Below are positions 5,179-5,744 of a stretch of 5,744 bases of DNA, one piece after another. The stretch comes from an uncultured Cellvibrio sp. Its GTDB lineage: Bacteria > Pseudomonadota > Gammaproteobacteria > Pseudomonadales > Cellvibrionaceae. Each line of letters begins with the position of its first letter. The first letter of the stretch is position 1. The stretch covers positions 1-5,744 of the forward strand of contig CAMLRI010000169.1 of assembly GCA_946482385.1 (NCBI GenBank). Reading direction: 5' to 3'. Made by a program: the position numbers and the translations under genes. Below the pieces are notes generated by a model that was given only the letters and a program-made list of their open reading frames with translations, ran no database searches and was not told the DNA's origin.

Positions 5179-5744
5179 ATGGCAACTGACGCAGCAGCAA
5201 CCGATGGCAAACTGCCCGCCCAAGCCAGGTTTGGCGGTGATTTTCTCGAAGGTTTTAGCAGCCTTAACCTGCTGCGCCAGGTGGGCCTGCTGATTACCCT
5301 GGCCGCCAGCATTGCCGCTGGTGTGGCGGTGGTGTTGTGGATGCAGGGCGAGGATTACCGCCCGCTCTATGGCCGCATGGATAACCTGGATGCCTCCAAT
5401 GTGATGGATGTGCTCGACCAAAACCAAATTAAATTCAAGCTCGACACCAACACCGGCGCCATTTTGGTGGCCGCCGAAGATGTGCACATGGCGCGCTTGA
5501 AGTTGGCGGAATTTGGTTTGCCTTCCAGCCCGGTGGAAGGTTTTGAAATTATGGATAAAGAGCAGCCCCTGGGCACCAGCCAGTTTGTGGAAAACACCCG
5601 CTATCAACGCAGTATTGAAGGGGAATTGGCGCGCACCATTACCAGCATCACCAGTATCCGCAGCGCCCGTGTACACCTCGCCATCCCGAAAAAAACTGTG
5701 TTCGTGCGCGATGCCGCCAAGCCCACAGCTTCGGTATTTGTGGA
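5179..5744 (+). CDS. fliF: FliF flagellar MS-ring protein (5' part, truncated by window edge)
   Basis: The first 188 residues of FliF, the inner-membrane protein whose multimer forms the MS ring on which the flagellum, C ring and export gate assemble. Visible: a short cytoplasmic N-terminus, the first membrane helix at about 33-55 (LRQVGLLITLAASIAAGVAV), then the periplasmic YscJ/FliF ring-building region. Family marks are YRPLYGRMDNLD (60-71), ILVAAEDVHMARLKLAEFGLP (95-115), LGTSQFVENTRYQRSIEGEL (131-150) and the block ending ARVHLAIPK (163-171). The full protein is usually 550-600 residues; the second membrane helix and the FliG-binding tail lie beyond the window. AGGG (5166-5169) is 9 nt before the ATG. 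It probably reads through from the fliE promoter. Identification is secure. Confidence 0.96.
   Translation, partial: MATDAAATDGKLPAQARFGGDFLEGFSSLNLLRQVGLLITLAASIAAGVAVVLWMQGEDYRPLYGRMDNLDASNVMDVLDQNQIKFKLDTNTGAILVAAEDVHMARLKLAEFGLPSSPVEGFEIMDKEQPLGTSQFVENTRYQRSIEGELARTITSITSIRSARVHLAIPKKTVFVRDAAKPTASVFV

Overview
The window is a flagellar regulatory and basal-body locus from a Gram-negative gammaproteobacterium. The gene order (fleS/flrB, fleR/flrC, then fliE and fliF) and the two -24/-12 (sigma-54) promoters are of the Pseudomonas/Vibrio polar-flagellum type. Codon use and overall look suggest a Pseudomonadales or Cellvibrionaceae relative, but this is an impression and no marker gene proves it.

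Layout. Positions 1-853 (minus strand) hold the N-terminal two thirds or so of a Bcr/CflA-type MFS drug-efflux transporter, running off the left edge. Positions 854-1250 are a divergent regulatory region: an operator-like dyad near the transporter, two GC-rich stem-loops, a FleQ-like motif, a near-consensus IHF site, a sigma-54 promoter with ideal GG-N10-GC geometry, a second FleQ-like motif downstream of the predicted transcription start, and a small leader hairpin. Next come fleS (1251-2555) and fleR (2599-4179), a cytoplasmic PAS histidine kinase and its sigma-54 activator response regulator. A convergent 74-residue charged helical protein of unknown function (4218-4442, minus strand) sits between fleR and fliE. 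Positions 4443-4735 carry a 19-bp tandem repeat running into a second sigma-54 promoter. fliE (4736-5113) and the 5' part of fliF (5179 to the right edge) follow.

How it works together (family knowledge plus inference): a master activator of the FleQ/FlrA type, not encoded here, would switch on fleSR with sigma-54 RNA polymerase and probably IHF-assisted looping. FleS would phosphorylate FleR, and FleR with sigma-54 drives later flagellar genes. fliE and fliF encode the MS ring and its rod adaptor, the earliest structural parts, and have their own sigma-54 promoter.

I see no new defence, mobile or biosynthetic system. The points most worth a second look are regulatory: the tandem repeat embedded in the fliE promoter, a motif shared at about +30 of both sigma-54 promoters, the unidentified small gene, and an extended low-complexity linker in FleR. 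No tRNA, rRNA, CRISPR array or insertion sequence was seen.
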